This document shows positions 16,373 to 23,297 of a stretch of 64,000 nt of DNA, one piece after another. Made by a program: the position numbers and the translations under genes. Every line of letters begins with the position of its first letter. Within the stretch, counting starts at the first letter, position 1. Source of the stretch: UBA4742 sp963773335 (GTDB lineage Bacteria; Actinomycetota; Acidimicrobiia; Acidimicrobiales; Acidimicrobilacustridaceae); the NCBI GenBank assembly GCA_963773335.1, contig CAVZAT010000004.1, positions 744,001-808,000 of the forward strand, in the 5' to 3' direction. The notes under the pieces are model-generated. The model had not been told where the DNA came from. It saw only the letters and a program-made list of their open reading frames with translations, and made no database searches.

Positions 16373-16439
16373 CCAGCCCCGACTCTTCACCAGAAGGTCG
16401 GTGACGGCCGGTGACGGCCGGTCGCCGATTCTGGTGTTG
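16373..16439 (+). repeat. Direct repeat, copy A (upstream of the Tat-protein gene)
   Basis: The segment begins CCAGCCCCGAC, then CTTCAC, and ends GGTCGCCGATTCTGGTGTTG. It matches 17438-17494 closely; the last 30 bases agree at 28 positions. This copy carries an extra internal duplication of the 10-mer GTGACGGCCG. ACCAGAA and TTCTGGT within it can also pair as a hairpin. Confidence 0.7.
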
Positions 16440-16516
16440 AGCCAGCCGAACCGGCATGGAGAAGCGGGCCTCGGCGGTGATCACGACGGCGGGGGTTGCC
16501 GGCGGACGCGCCCGGC

Positions 16517-16522
16517 TATACT
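16517..16522 (+). promoter_or_regulatory. Predicted -10 element (TATACT)
   Basis: CCCGGCTATACTGTGAGC contains the only near-consensus -10 hexamer between the repeat and the Tat-protein gene. A start about seven bases downstream would leave a leader of nearly 200 nt before the GTG at 16722. Confidence 0.35.
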
Positions 16523-16721
16523 GTGAGCGATGAGTTGTCAAATCGGCACTCGGTGAGCCTGCTTCACGGCCGGCGCGAAGCGTGGACGGGATCCTGACGG
16601 TGTAGGGGCAACGGCCCGCATTCGCGACGCGGCAGCGCTCCTGCTTGCCGGTGACACTGCTGCTGATCTCTTCTCCTGGTAGGGGATGCGCAGTCTGCGG
16701 GATCCTGTTGGAGGTACGAAT

Positions 16722-17429
16722 GTGACGGGCGACAAGACACCCCAACCATCCGACAACGAGCGCCAACGGTCACGGCGGTCGCTGTTGAAGTCGGCAGGAC
16801 TTGCTGCGGGCGCCACCTGGATCGTGCCTGCCGTTCTGGCGCTGGACGCTCCGCCAGCGTCCGCATCGGCCGGGACGGCCTTTTCCTCGATCGGCACCGG
16901 CACCGTCTTGGCCGAGCACATCGCCACGACGGTCCCCAAGGCAGCGTCGGGTACGTTCCTCCTACTGATCGGCGTGGTCAACCAAGGGACCCTCACCATC
17001 GGGAATGGCACCGGATGGACGTCGATCCTTGCTGGCACCTCCACCGACGACCAAGCCTCGCTGTATGCCTGGTGGGCGCTCTCGAGCGCAGGCGTCCCGA
17101 CGTTGACCAGCTCCAACAACAATGGCTACGGCGTAATCGTCGGCTACAACGCGGCCACGATCGCGAGCGCCGGGCCTGTGCAGTCCACCGCCACCGCCAC
17201 GGTCACCGCGCTCACCTTCCCATCCGCTCCCGGCTTGGGGGCGTTTCTCTTCGTCGGCGGGTCCCAGAGTGCCCGCACCTGGACAGCACCAACTGGGTAC
17301 ACGACGCAGCTCGACGGCTCCGCCGCTCCTGACCTCTACGTCGCCACCTTGCCCGGGACGGGCACGAACGTCGCGACTGCTTCGGCCACGTTGAGTTCGG
17401 CGAATAGGAACCGAGGCGTGCACCTCTGA
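16722..17429 (+). CDS. Tat-exported protein of unknown function
   Basis: This 235-residue protein has a twin-arginine signal: 'SRRSLLKSAGLAAGATWIV' followed by 'ALDAPPASASAG', with probable cleavage after ASA near residue 50. The mature part is rich in Gly, Thr, Ser and Ala with alternating beta-strand character ('SGTFLLLIGVVNQGTLTIGN', 'GAFLFVGGSQ', 'ATVTALTFPSAP'), like a small beta-sandwich surface or cargo protein. I recognise no family. GTG 16722 is chosen because GGAGGT lies nine bases upstream. The coding sequence is less GC-biased than its neighbours and the gene is bracketed by 57-67 bp direct repeats, suggesting transfer or duplication. Confidence 0.75.
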   Translation: MTGDKTPQPSDNERQRSRRSLLKSAGLAAGATWIVPAVLALDAPPASASAGTAFSSIGTGTVLAEHIATTVPKAASGTFLLLIGVVNQGTLTIGNGTGWTSILAGTSTDDQASLYAWWALSSAGVPTLTSSNNNGYGVIVGYNAATIASAGPVQSTATATVTALTFPSAPGLGAFLFVGGSQSARTWTAPTGYTTQLDGSAAPDLYVATLPGTGTNVATASATLSSANRNRGVHL

Positions 17430-17437
17430 TACGCTGA

Positions 17438-17494
17438 CCAGCCCCGACGCTTCACGAGCAGGTGGGTGACGGCCGGTCGCCGATCCAGGTGTTG
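17438..17494 (+). repeat. Direct repeat, copy B (downstream of the Tat-protein gene)
   Basis: This copy starts nine bases after the stop codon of the Tat-protein gene. It shares CCAGCCCCGAC, CTTCAC and GGTGACGGCCGGTCGCCGAT with copy A at 16373-16439 but lacks the internal 10-mer duplication. Confidence 0.7.
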
Positions 17495-17594
17495 CTCTGA
17501 GGGGTCGGGTGCGTTGACGGGGGTGGCGGGATCGCACGGGCGGCTCCGACCGGCGTGCCGCCGGAGACCCAACGTCATCCAGATCTGGCACCGG

Positions 17595-18017
17595 TCAGCG
17601 GTCTTCGAGCGACACCGGCTCCTCGGCGATGGTGGCGTCCACGATGCGGTAGCTGCGCAGCACGGGGGCCTCGCGTTTGAGCGACACGATGACGTAGTGC
17701 CAACTCGGATCGGGGGCCTGGGCCACATCGGTGGGTGATGGGTAGGCCTCGGTGTGGGTGTGGCTGTGGACGACGCCCAGGATCTCGAGGCCGCGGGCCT
17801 CGGCATCGCGGTCGGCCCGCAGGTGATCGCGGGGATCGACGGTGTAGACCCGGCTCGACGCCGCCGTGTTGGCGCACGGGTAGAACACGTCCACCCGCCC
17901 GTCCGGGACGGCACCCACCCCGGGCCGTCCCCCCAACAGGCCACAGGCCTCGTCGGGGAGGCCGTCATAGGCATGGCCGATGATCTCCAGGTAGCTCCGG
18001 CGGCTGAGGCGCAACAT
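17595..18017 (-). CDS. JAMM/MPN metalloprotease, Mec-like
   Basis: This 140-residue protein carries the complete JAMM zinc-protease signature: the catalytic Glu in 'LPDEACGLLGG' (about residue 23), then H-S-H in 'VVHSHTHTEAYPSPTD' with the downstream Ser and Asp. 'HSHTHTEAYPSPTD' closely matches the mycobacterial Mec (Rv1334), which removes cysteine from the carrier CysO after CysM has loaded it. A CysM-type synthase is at 5.4-6.4 kb, so a shared sulfur-assimilation role is likely, but the CysO carrier is not seen. It is divergent from smpB with 65 bases between them. Confidence 0.87.
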   Translation of the reverse strand: MLRLSRRSYLEIIGHAYDGLPDEACGLLGGRPGVGAVPDGRVDVFYPCANTAASSRVYTVDPRDHLRADRDAEARGLEILGVVHSHTHTEAYPSPTDVAQAPDPSWHYVIVSLKREAPVLRSYRIVDATIAEEPVSLEDR

Positions 18018-18082
18018 CGGCGTCGAGGCTACCGGTCGGCCCGACGCCCCGATGGCGTGGGCCCGGTAGCCTCGAAGGCCCT

Positions 18083-18588
18083 ATGGCCTCCAAGTCGAAC
18101 AAGTCGAACGGACCGCGGGCGGTGGCCACCAACCGCCAGGCGCGGCGCGACTACGAGATCCTCGACACCTACGAGGCCGGCATCGCCCTGCAGGGCAGCG
18201 AGGTGAAGTCGCTGCGGGAGGCCAACGTGCAACTGGCGGAGAGCTTCGCCCGCATCGAAACGGCGAGATCTGGCTGGTCGGGCTCCAGATCGCGGCCTAC
18301 AGCCACTCGGGCCGGGCCGACGGCCATCAGCTCGACCGTCAGCGCAAGCTGCTCCTGCACCGGGGCGAGATCGACAAGATCCGGGGCCGGCTCGATCAGG
18401 AGCGCCTCACGCTGGTGCCGCTGTCGCTGTACTTCAAGGACGGACGGGCCAAGGTCGAACTGGGCATCGGTCGGGGCCGCCGTGAGTACGACAAGCGCCA
18501 GGTGATCGCCAAGCGCGACGCCGATCGCGACGCGGCCCGGGCCATGTCCGATGCCCGACGTCGCCAGGGAGCCACCCACACGGACTGA
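18083..18588 (+). CDS. smpB: SsrA-binding protein SmpB (one-base frameshift)
   Basis: SmpB delivers tmRNA to stalled ribosomes. The N-terminus has 'ATNRQARRDYEILDTYEAGI' and 'LQGSEVKSLREANVQL'. As given, the frame breaks at 'FARIE'. Adding one A to the AAA at 18258-18260 restores NGEIWLVGLQIAAYSH, 'RKLLLHRGEIDKI', 'LTLVPLSLYFKDGRAKVELG' and the basic tail 'KRDADRDAARAMSDARRR', ending at TGA 18586-18588 (168 residues). Because smpB and ssrA (1.2 kb downstream) act together and both look otherwise intact, the deletion is probably a sequencing error. Confidence 0.9.
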
Positions 18589-18637
18589 CGCTCGGGCTGG
18601 GTCCGGCCCGGCGGTGGGGAGGGTAGCTTCGGCGGGC

Positions 18638-19691
18638 ATGACCACCGCCACCGTCGAGCACGTGCGCCGGCTCCCCAAGGTCGAGCTGCACTGCCACCTG
18701 GAGGGATCGGCGCGGGCAACCACCGTGGCGGAGCTGGCCCGGGCCAATGGCGTGGCACTGGGGGTCGAGGATCCGGCGGACCTCTTCCACTTCACCGACC
18801 TCGACCAGTTCCTCGAGGTCTACGCGATCGTGTGCGCCAGCCTGGTCACCGCCGACGACTTCCGCCGCATCACCTACGAGGCGCTCGAGGACGGGGCCCG
18901 GGCCGGGGTCCGCTATCGCGAGATGTTCTTCTCCCCCGGTTTCGTCCTGCGCCTGGGCGTACCCATTTCCACGGTGTGGACCGGCATCGCGGCAGGGCTG
19001 GCCGATGCCGAGGTGGATCTCGACATCCGGTGTCGGATGATCCTCGACGTGGACAAGCCGTCGGGGGCGGCGCACGCGGCCGAGATGGTGGCCTTCGCCG
19101 CCGCACAGGACCGCGATCGGCTCGTGGGGGTGGGGGGCGACTCGACCGAACGCGGGATCGACCACCGCGAGTTCGCCCCGGCCTTCACCGAGGCGGCCCG
19201 CCTCGGGCTGCGTCGCACGATGCACGCCGGCGAGGACGGCCCGGCCGCCAACATCCGGGTCTGTCTGGAGGACCTGGGCTGTGAACGCATCGACCACGGG
19301 TTCCACCTGCTCGACGACGAGGGGTTGACCGATCGAGTGGTGGTCGACCAGGTGCCGATCACGGCCTGTCCGTTGTCGAACGTGATCATCGCCAACGTCA
19401 TCGACGACGTCGCCCAGCACCCGATCGCCCGCCAGCGCGAGCGGGGCGTGCTGGTCACGGTCAACTCCGACGATCCCGGCCATGATGGGCACCGACGTGG
19501 CCGACGACTACCAGGCCGTGTGCGAGGCCTTCGGCTGGGACCTCGAGACCATGGAGGCGATCAGCCTCGACGGCATCGAGGCCTGCTGGGCCCCAGACGA
19601 CGAGAAGGCCACGTTGCGAGCCCGGTTCGGCGCCGAGTTCGACGCCCTGCGGGCCGAGCACGGCCTGGCGCCGCGAAACCCGGGGGCGTAG
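18638..19691 (+). CDS. add: Adenosine deaminase (one-base frameshift)
   Basis: This is a TIM-barrel zinc enzyme that converts adenosine to inosine, about 350 residues after repair. Seen: 'KVELHCHLEGSARATTVAEL' (HxH metal ligands), 'RYREMFFSPGF', 'TMHAGEDGP' (catalytic His/Glu region), 'CERIDHGFHLL' and 'VTVNSDDP'. Then an extra C in the CCC at 19475-19477 shifts the frame. Removing it gives the expected SDDPAMMGTDVADDYQ and a normal C-terminus ending at 19691. It sits between smpB and ssrA, with no functional link known. Confidence 0.9.
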
Positions 19692-19751
19692 GGCCACCCG
19701 ACCGCTACGCTGGGTTGTCCCCCTCGGGGGATCACAACTGAATCCATTCCA

Positions 19752-20134
19752 GGGGCTGATCGGTTTCGACGTTGGGACCGGGAGCCGCATCGTGCGACCG
19801 GAGTTGCTCAGACTCCTAAAACGGGGCACCCAAAGAACCGCCGATGGCGAGTTCGCTCTCGCAGCCTGACCTAGTCAGACGGTAGAGAGTCACTGCGACC
19901 AGCAATGGCACGCGGGGCCTGTCCACTGCAGCCCGGCAACAGAAGCAGTGGAGGACCGCAGGGAGAGACCGCTGACGGCGTGAAAGACCGCTGACATCTG
20001 GGAAAGACCAGGCGGTGAGCGCGAGCTCCACCGACCCGGCGGTACGGCAGCCGTAAGGCCGTGATCCGGGAATGGTCGTAGCACGGGTGGTGACCACTCG
20101 ACGGACGAGGGTTCGATTCCCTCCAGCTCCACCA
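19752..20134 (+). ncRNA. ssrA: tmRNA (transfer-messenger RNA)
   Basis: The 5' end GGGGCTGATCGGTTTCGACG is diagnostic. The acceptor GGGGCTG pairs with CAGCTCC before ACCA at 20131-20134, and the T arm is GAGGG-TTCGATT-CCCTC. The tag reading frame ends with FALAA and TGA at 19867-19869. Reading back in frame gives a tag of about 14 residues, GTQRTADGEFALAA, if GGC 19825 is the resume codon (inferred). The 3' end is the attachment site of the element at 20.1-29.6 kb and remains intact. Confidence 0.95.
20106..20133 (+). repeat. attL: 28-bp direct repeat in the ssrA 3' end
   Basis: The sequence CGAGGGTTCGATTCCCTCC followed by AGCTCCACC is identical at 29577-29604. It covers the T arm and acceptor 3' strand of tmRNA, a classic tyrosine-integrase target. 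Confidence 0.92.
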
Positions 20135-20192
20135 GCAATCTCGCTACAAACATGCAGGTCAGAGAGTTTGGCGCCGCCAGAATGCCGGCCAC

Positions 20193-20212
20193 AGGACACA
20201 GATAGGACACAC
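20193..20212 (+). repeat. Putative integrase arm-type sites, left end
   Basis: Two direct AGGACACA-type repeats, AGGACACA (20193) and TAGGACACAC (20203), lie 60-80 bases inside attL. The same TAGGACACAC lies just inside attR (29454-29463). Repeats at this position are expected for integrase arm binding; this is inferred. Confidence 0.5.
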
Positions 20213-20406
20213 GACGCCGGACCGAGTGGGTAGCTTTCGGGCGCGGGCGCGGCCCCCCAGGCGAACTCCTCGGGCCCGCGGTGGTCGGCGGAGATAGGAG
20301 CATCGTGGACGGTTGTGGCCCGCACGCTCAGCCGACCCCCGCTCAACGGCGAGCTCGACCAGTCTTCTGACCCGCCCGAGGCAGCTAGGCAGTAGCGTTT
20401 CCGCCC

Positions 20407-20613
20407 ATGCGGCTGACGGCGGCGATGATCCTGACCTTCGTCATGATGCTGGCGGGCTGCTCGACTACCTCGGCGAAGGCGCCGGTGGCCACGATGACGA
20501 CCGGGACGGTCTGCCCTCAGATCGACGGGTGCGGCGGTAGCGCCGGGACTACCTACCTGCCCCTGTGCGGGTCGATCGGGGCGCCGGACAAGCCACCAGG
20601 GTGCCACATCTGA
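20407..20613 (+). CDS. Small lipoprotein of the integrated element
   Basis: This 68-residue protein has a lipoprotein signal: 'MRLTAAMILTFVMMLAGCS' with lipobox LAGC, so the mature protein would start at Cys18. The remaining 50 residues are Gly/Thr/Pro-rich with four more cysteines ('CPQIDGCGG', 'LPLCGS', 'PPGCHI') that could form two disulfides. No family is recognised. Small lipoproteins at the edge of prophages and satellites often block superinfection, but that is only a possibility here. No strong ribosome-binding site is visible. Confidence 0.6.
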   Translation: MRLTAAMILTFVMMLAGCSTTSAKAPVATMTTGTVCPQIDGCGGSAGTTYLPLCGSIGAPDKPPGCHI

Positions 20614-20685
20614 CATTGAGGCCATCGGCGAGTCAGGCCAGTGCCGGTAGGGTTGCGCCGGGCTGGACAAAGGGGAGGGGCACGG

Positions 20686-20865
20686 ATGGCGGTGGAGACC
20701 AAGACGTGTCCGAAGTGCAAGCTGGAGATCCCCGCCGACGCGTCGGTGTGCGGTCACTGCTCGAACCAGCTCGTCACCCCGGGGAACGTGATCGAGTGGC
20801 TGGTCAAGGCGCTGCTGATCATGGCGATAATCTTCGGCCTGGCGTATCTGTTCGTCGTGCGCTGA
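20686..20865 (+). CDS. Zinc-ribbon membrane protein, 59 residues
   Basis: The ATG follows the purine-rich AGGGGAGGGG by five bases. The protein has a zinc ribbon 'KTCPKCKLEIPADASVCGHC' (CxxC...CxxC, residues 5-25), a short linker, and one C-terminal transmembrane helix 'LVKALLIMAIIFGLAYLFVV'. This is a common small actinobacterial architecture (zinc ribbon plus membrane anchor) without known function. A second protein with the same plan is at 21903. Confidence 0.75.
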   Translation: MAVETKTCPKCKLEIPADASVCGHCSNQLVTPGNVIEWLVKALLIMAIIFGLAYLFVVR

Positions 20866-21018
20866 CGCTGCGTCAGAAGGCTTGGACCGTGCTCCCCCAC
20901 TGGCGCTGGTTCGTACTCGCCCGCGCCCGGCGCGGGACTGGACCCACCTAGCCTGAGTCGCGGCCGCGGCCCCTGCACTCCCACTTCCGCCGGTGGTGAG
21001 CCGGGGGTCGCGGCGCGT

Positions 21019-21327
21019 TCAGTTCTGTAGGACTAGTTCCCGTCGCTCGACGGGAGCGAGCGTCAAGCTGGGGAACCTATGCGACGCGGCATGCAGGCCA
21101 GCGTCGATGTGGGCTACCGCAGAGGCGATAGCGAAATCGAGATCCTCGCTGTCGACGACGACCTCGATCCAGATGGGAACCTTGTCGCCAGTGCCCTGCG
21201 TGCGGACGGTGGGGATCACCCCGACATCGTCGAGCCCGTCCACGATGGCCTCGACGATGTCGGTAACACCGTCGATATCCAGCGGTTCGCCCGAGTTCAG
21301 CGTGGTCTCATAGCCGATCACGAACAC
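21019..21327 (-). CDS. Hypothetical protein, downstream partner of a HicA-like gene
   Basis: This 102-residue acidic protein reads 'GVTDIVEAIVDGLDDVGVIP', then 'PIWIEVVVDSEDLDFAIASA' and 'VAHIDAGLHAASHRFP'. The pattern of an N-terminal acidic helix, a beta strand and a helix with the 'AI.SA...I' motif resembles a small actinobacterial protein commonly encoded next to a HicA-like partner. Its start overlaps the upstream gene by 10 bases. A toxin-antitoxin-like or regulatory role is a guess from the arrangement alone. Confidence 0.6.
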   Translation of the reverse strand: MFVIGYETTLNSGEPLDIDGVTDIVEAIVDGLDDVGVIPTVRTQGTGDKVPIWIEVVVDSEDLDFAIASAVAHIDAGLHAASHRFPSLTLAPVERRELVLQN

Positions 21328-21548
21328 AGTGTCACCCTACCCGAGTTGAGCATGTCGAGATCATTCGCGACCTTCTGGCGGAAGTGGTCGGGGTCGCCTG
21401 GGGTCTTGTGGAGCGTCTCCTGATGGAGGTCGCCGCAGGTGCAGCGCATGATCGGGTAGCCCTTCTTTGAGATCCGAGCTACGAACCATCCGTGGCCAGC
21501 CAGCTCGTCAATGGCCTCTCTTAGCTGCTTATCGGGTGACCCGGACAC
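21318..21548 (-). CDS. HicA-like small protein
   Basis: This 76-residue protein reads 'LREAIDELAGHGWFVARISK', 'KGYPIMRCTCGDLHQETLHK', 'TPGDPDHFRQKVANDLDML'. The helix, 'HGW', strand, strand with 'HKTP...DP', helix order is that of HicA/dsRBD-like mRNA-interferase folds and of related actinobacterial proteins with a CxC in the second strand. It overlaps the following 102-residue gene by 10 bases, a two-gene cassette. Catalysis is not demonstrated; the His in 'ETLHKTP' is the candidate active residue. Confidence 0.6.
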   Translation of the reverse strand: MSGSPDKQLREAIDELAGHGWFVARISKKGYPIMRCTCGDLHQETLHKTPGDPDHFRQKVANDLDMLNSGRVTLCS

Positions 21549-21557
21549 AGGATGAAG

Positions 21558-21757
21558 CTAGTCGCCGCATGTCACCTTGCGGCGTTCTCCTTCGCTGAGC
21601 CCGGCCCAGGTGCCCGCCTCGCTGCCTCGCAGGGCTTGGGCGAGACACTGGGCACGGACGGCGCAGCCGGCGCATAGGGCTGGGAGCGGGTCACCGCCGC
21701 GCTCGATGAAGAACAGGGCGGGCCCCTACACCCCGGCAGGCGGCCTGGGCATGTCAT
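21558..21757 (-). CDS. WhiB-like iron-sulfur regulator, frameshifted
   Basis: This gene is easy to miss because one base is missing from the C4 run at 21723-21726. After repair the 66-residue protein reads 'MTCPGRLPGCRG' + 'PALFFIERGGD', then 'ALCAGCAVRAQCLAQAL', 'GTWAGLSEGERRKV'. The C...CxxCxxxxxC cysteines, 'LFF.ERG' and 'GTWAGLSEGERR' (G[VI]WGG turn) are WhiB hallmarks for a [4Fe-4S] cluster-binding transcription factor. Phage-borne WhiB proteins are known in actinobacteria and interfere with host WhiB function. Its ATG overlaps a short upstream open frame as ATGA. Ends at TAG 21558. Confidence 0.75.
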
Positions 21758-21849
21758 GCGGGGCGGCGGATGAGGATGGCCACCAGGTCGGGGAGGTCTT
21801 CGCCGGTGGCGGAGATGAGGTGGAGGGTGGCGGCGCGGCGGGCATTACC
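21754..21849 (-). CDS. Possible short gene fragment upstream of the WhiB-like gene
   Basis: This is an open frame of about 32 codons ending 'HLISATGEDLPDLVAILIRR' + PA and TGA, whose stop overlaps the WhiB ATG as ATGA. The composition is protein-like and the coupling suggests a real gene end. No start codon lies in the same frame (a TGA precedes it), so the beginning is probably lost to another indel. Confidence 0.25.
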   Translation of the reverse strand, partial: GNARRAATLHLISATGEDLPDLVAILIRRPA

Positions 21850-21902
21850 TCATCGCAGGTGACGCCTCGCCGATAGGCCCCCAACGATCAGGAGGCGGGC
21901 AG

Positions 21903-22205
21903 ATGACCGAACCCCCGGATGACGAGCCACCGAAGCAGCAGATCAGGTTCAGGCTCGGTCAGCCCGTCCCCGAGCACGTGCTTCATCCGTCGAAGGCGGA
22001 CCGAAAGCTGGCGGCGGGGAACGCGAAGACGATCCGCACTTGCCCGTCGTGCGGAGGTGTGGGCTCGGAGACTGATCGGCGCCCGTGTCCGGCGTGCGGC
22101 TATGACTGGTCGAAGACCATGACTCCGCCGACGTGGGCCTTCTGCATTGCCCTCCCGATGGCGGTGGTCGTCGCAGTCCTGATCGTCAACGCGTTGCATC
22201 ACTGA
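21903..22205 (+). CDS. Zinc-ribbon membrane protein, 100 residues
   Basis: Residues 1-45 are polar and flexible. Residues 46-70 are a zinc ribbon ('TCPSCGGVGSETDRRPCPAC', CxxC...CxxC), followed by the C-terminal membrane helix 'FCIALPMAVVVAVLIVNAL'. GGAGG lies about seven bases before the ATG. It has the same plan as the 59-residue protein at 20686. No known function; it is oriented against the surrounding leftward genes of the element. Confidence 0.72.
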   Translation: MTEPPDDEPPKQQIRFRLGQPVPEHVLHPSKADRKLAAGNAKTIRTCPSCGGVGSETDRRPCPACGYDWSKTMTPPTWAFCIALPMAVVVAVLIVNALHH

Positions 22206-22226
22206 TCCCCGGGAAGGGATGACCGC

Positions 22227-22880
22227 TCACCACACAACGGCCGGCGCCTCGGCCGGGCCGCCCAGCGCCGCGGGCACCGGCTCCATGATGATGGCCAGGT
22301 CCTCGTTGGCGCCCAGGCCGACCTCGCTCCAACGCCCTGACCCGCGGGGCTGGGCGACACGATTCGGCCACTGGTCCAACCACAGAGACAGCTGACGGGC
22401 ATCCCGGGCCAGGCCCCGAGCGGACTGGGCCGCGGCGATCGCCGCCCGGCACTCGGCCACCTTCTCGGCCGCGAAGTCCTCGAGCGCCGCGATCGAGGCT
22501 CGCTTCTCCGGGTGCATCCGGACCAGGTCGGACAATTCCACCGAAGCGACCGCCGCGGCCTGCTCCCAGCCCCGTGCAACCCGCTCAGCGTCCGCCAGGG
22601 CCTTCTGGGCGGCCGGGACGGCCATGGGCCCAGGATCGGGCTTCCCGGCCCCGAACGCGGCCGCCACCGCATCCGCGTCGACCTTCGGAGCGCGGTTGAG
22701 CCGCTGGGCCTCAACCGCGACATCGGCCATCGCGTCGTCACGCTTCCGGCGGAGCTCCTGCACACGCTCCCAGGCGCTGCGGATGTCCTCCGCGAGATAT
22801 TCGTGCAGGCCCGGCGAGGGGACATGGAACCTGCTGCGTGCGTCGGCGATCCCGTAGGTGCCCAACTGGGTGACGGTCAT
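22227..22880 (-). CDS. Hypothetical helical protein of the integrated element
   Basis: This 217-residue protein is Ala/Arg/Glu-rich and strongly helical, with coiled-coil-like stretches ('RSAWERVQELRRKRDDAMAD' and 'QKALADAERVARGWEQAAAV'). The C-terminal part is 'WSEVGLGANEDLAIIMEPVP'. No family is recognised. ATG 22880 overlaps the previous gene's stop by four bases (ATGA), so it is the last gene of the leftward operon that includes the terminase-small-like gene. The position is where satellites often encode capsid-remodelling or packaging-interference proteins, but no homology supports that. Confidence 0.65.
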   Translation of the reverse strand: MTVTQLGTYGIADARSRFHVPSPGLHEYLAEDIRSAWERVQELRRKRDDAMADVAVEAQRLNRAPKVDADAVAAAFGAGKPDPGPMAVPAAQKALADAERVARGWEQAAAVASVELSDLVRMHPEKRASIAALEDFAAEKVAECRAAIAAAQSARGLARDARQLSLWLDQWPNRVAQPRGSGRWSEVGLGANEDLAIIMEPVPAALGGPAEAPAVVW

Positions 22881-23176
22881 GTGTTGCTCTCCTTGGTGTT
22901 GACGATGGATTCGGCGACCGCGAGCGCGGTCGCCGGGGGTGGCAGGGTGGCAATGAACCGTTCGAAAGCACGCTCAGCCAACTGGCGGTCGATGACGGCC
23001 AACTCAGCCCAGCACCGGCGCACAAGCTCTCCGGTCGCGTCGTCCGCCTGGGCCGAGTGCGAGGCCACGACCACCAGGTCGGCGAGCTCCTCGAGAGTCA
23101 CCTCGTAGGTCTTCAAGGCGATGCTCCGACCGATTCGGACGCTGGGGTCGATCGACGGCGAAGGTGGGGTGTTCAT
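22877..23176 (-). CDS. Hypothetical protein, 99 residues
   Basis: The protein begins 'MNTPPSPSIDPSVRIGRSIA' and continues with helical segments 'EVTLEELADLVVVASHSAQA' and 'CWAELAVIDRQLAERAFERF'. A helical bundle seems likely. Its stop overlaps the next ATG by four bases, showing co-translation. Nothing identifies a function. It starts 121 bases after the preceding gene, a gap in which I see no feature. Confidence 0.6.
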   Translation of the reverse strand: MNTPPSPSIDPSVRIGRSIALKTYEVTLEELADLVVVASHSAQADDATGELVRRCWAELAVIDRQLAERAFERFIATLPPPATALAVAESIVNTKESNT

Positions 23177-23297
23177 AGTGCTCCCGTTTCGTTGGTCGTG
23201 TAGATGCGGCCCGGCGCCCCTGAACCGGACACCGGGCGCTCGCGCGAGCACCGCCGGGAAGAGACCGAGGCGGCGCAGCGAACGTGAGAATCGGATT

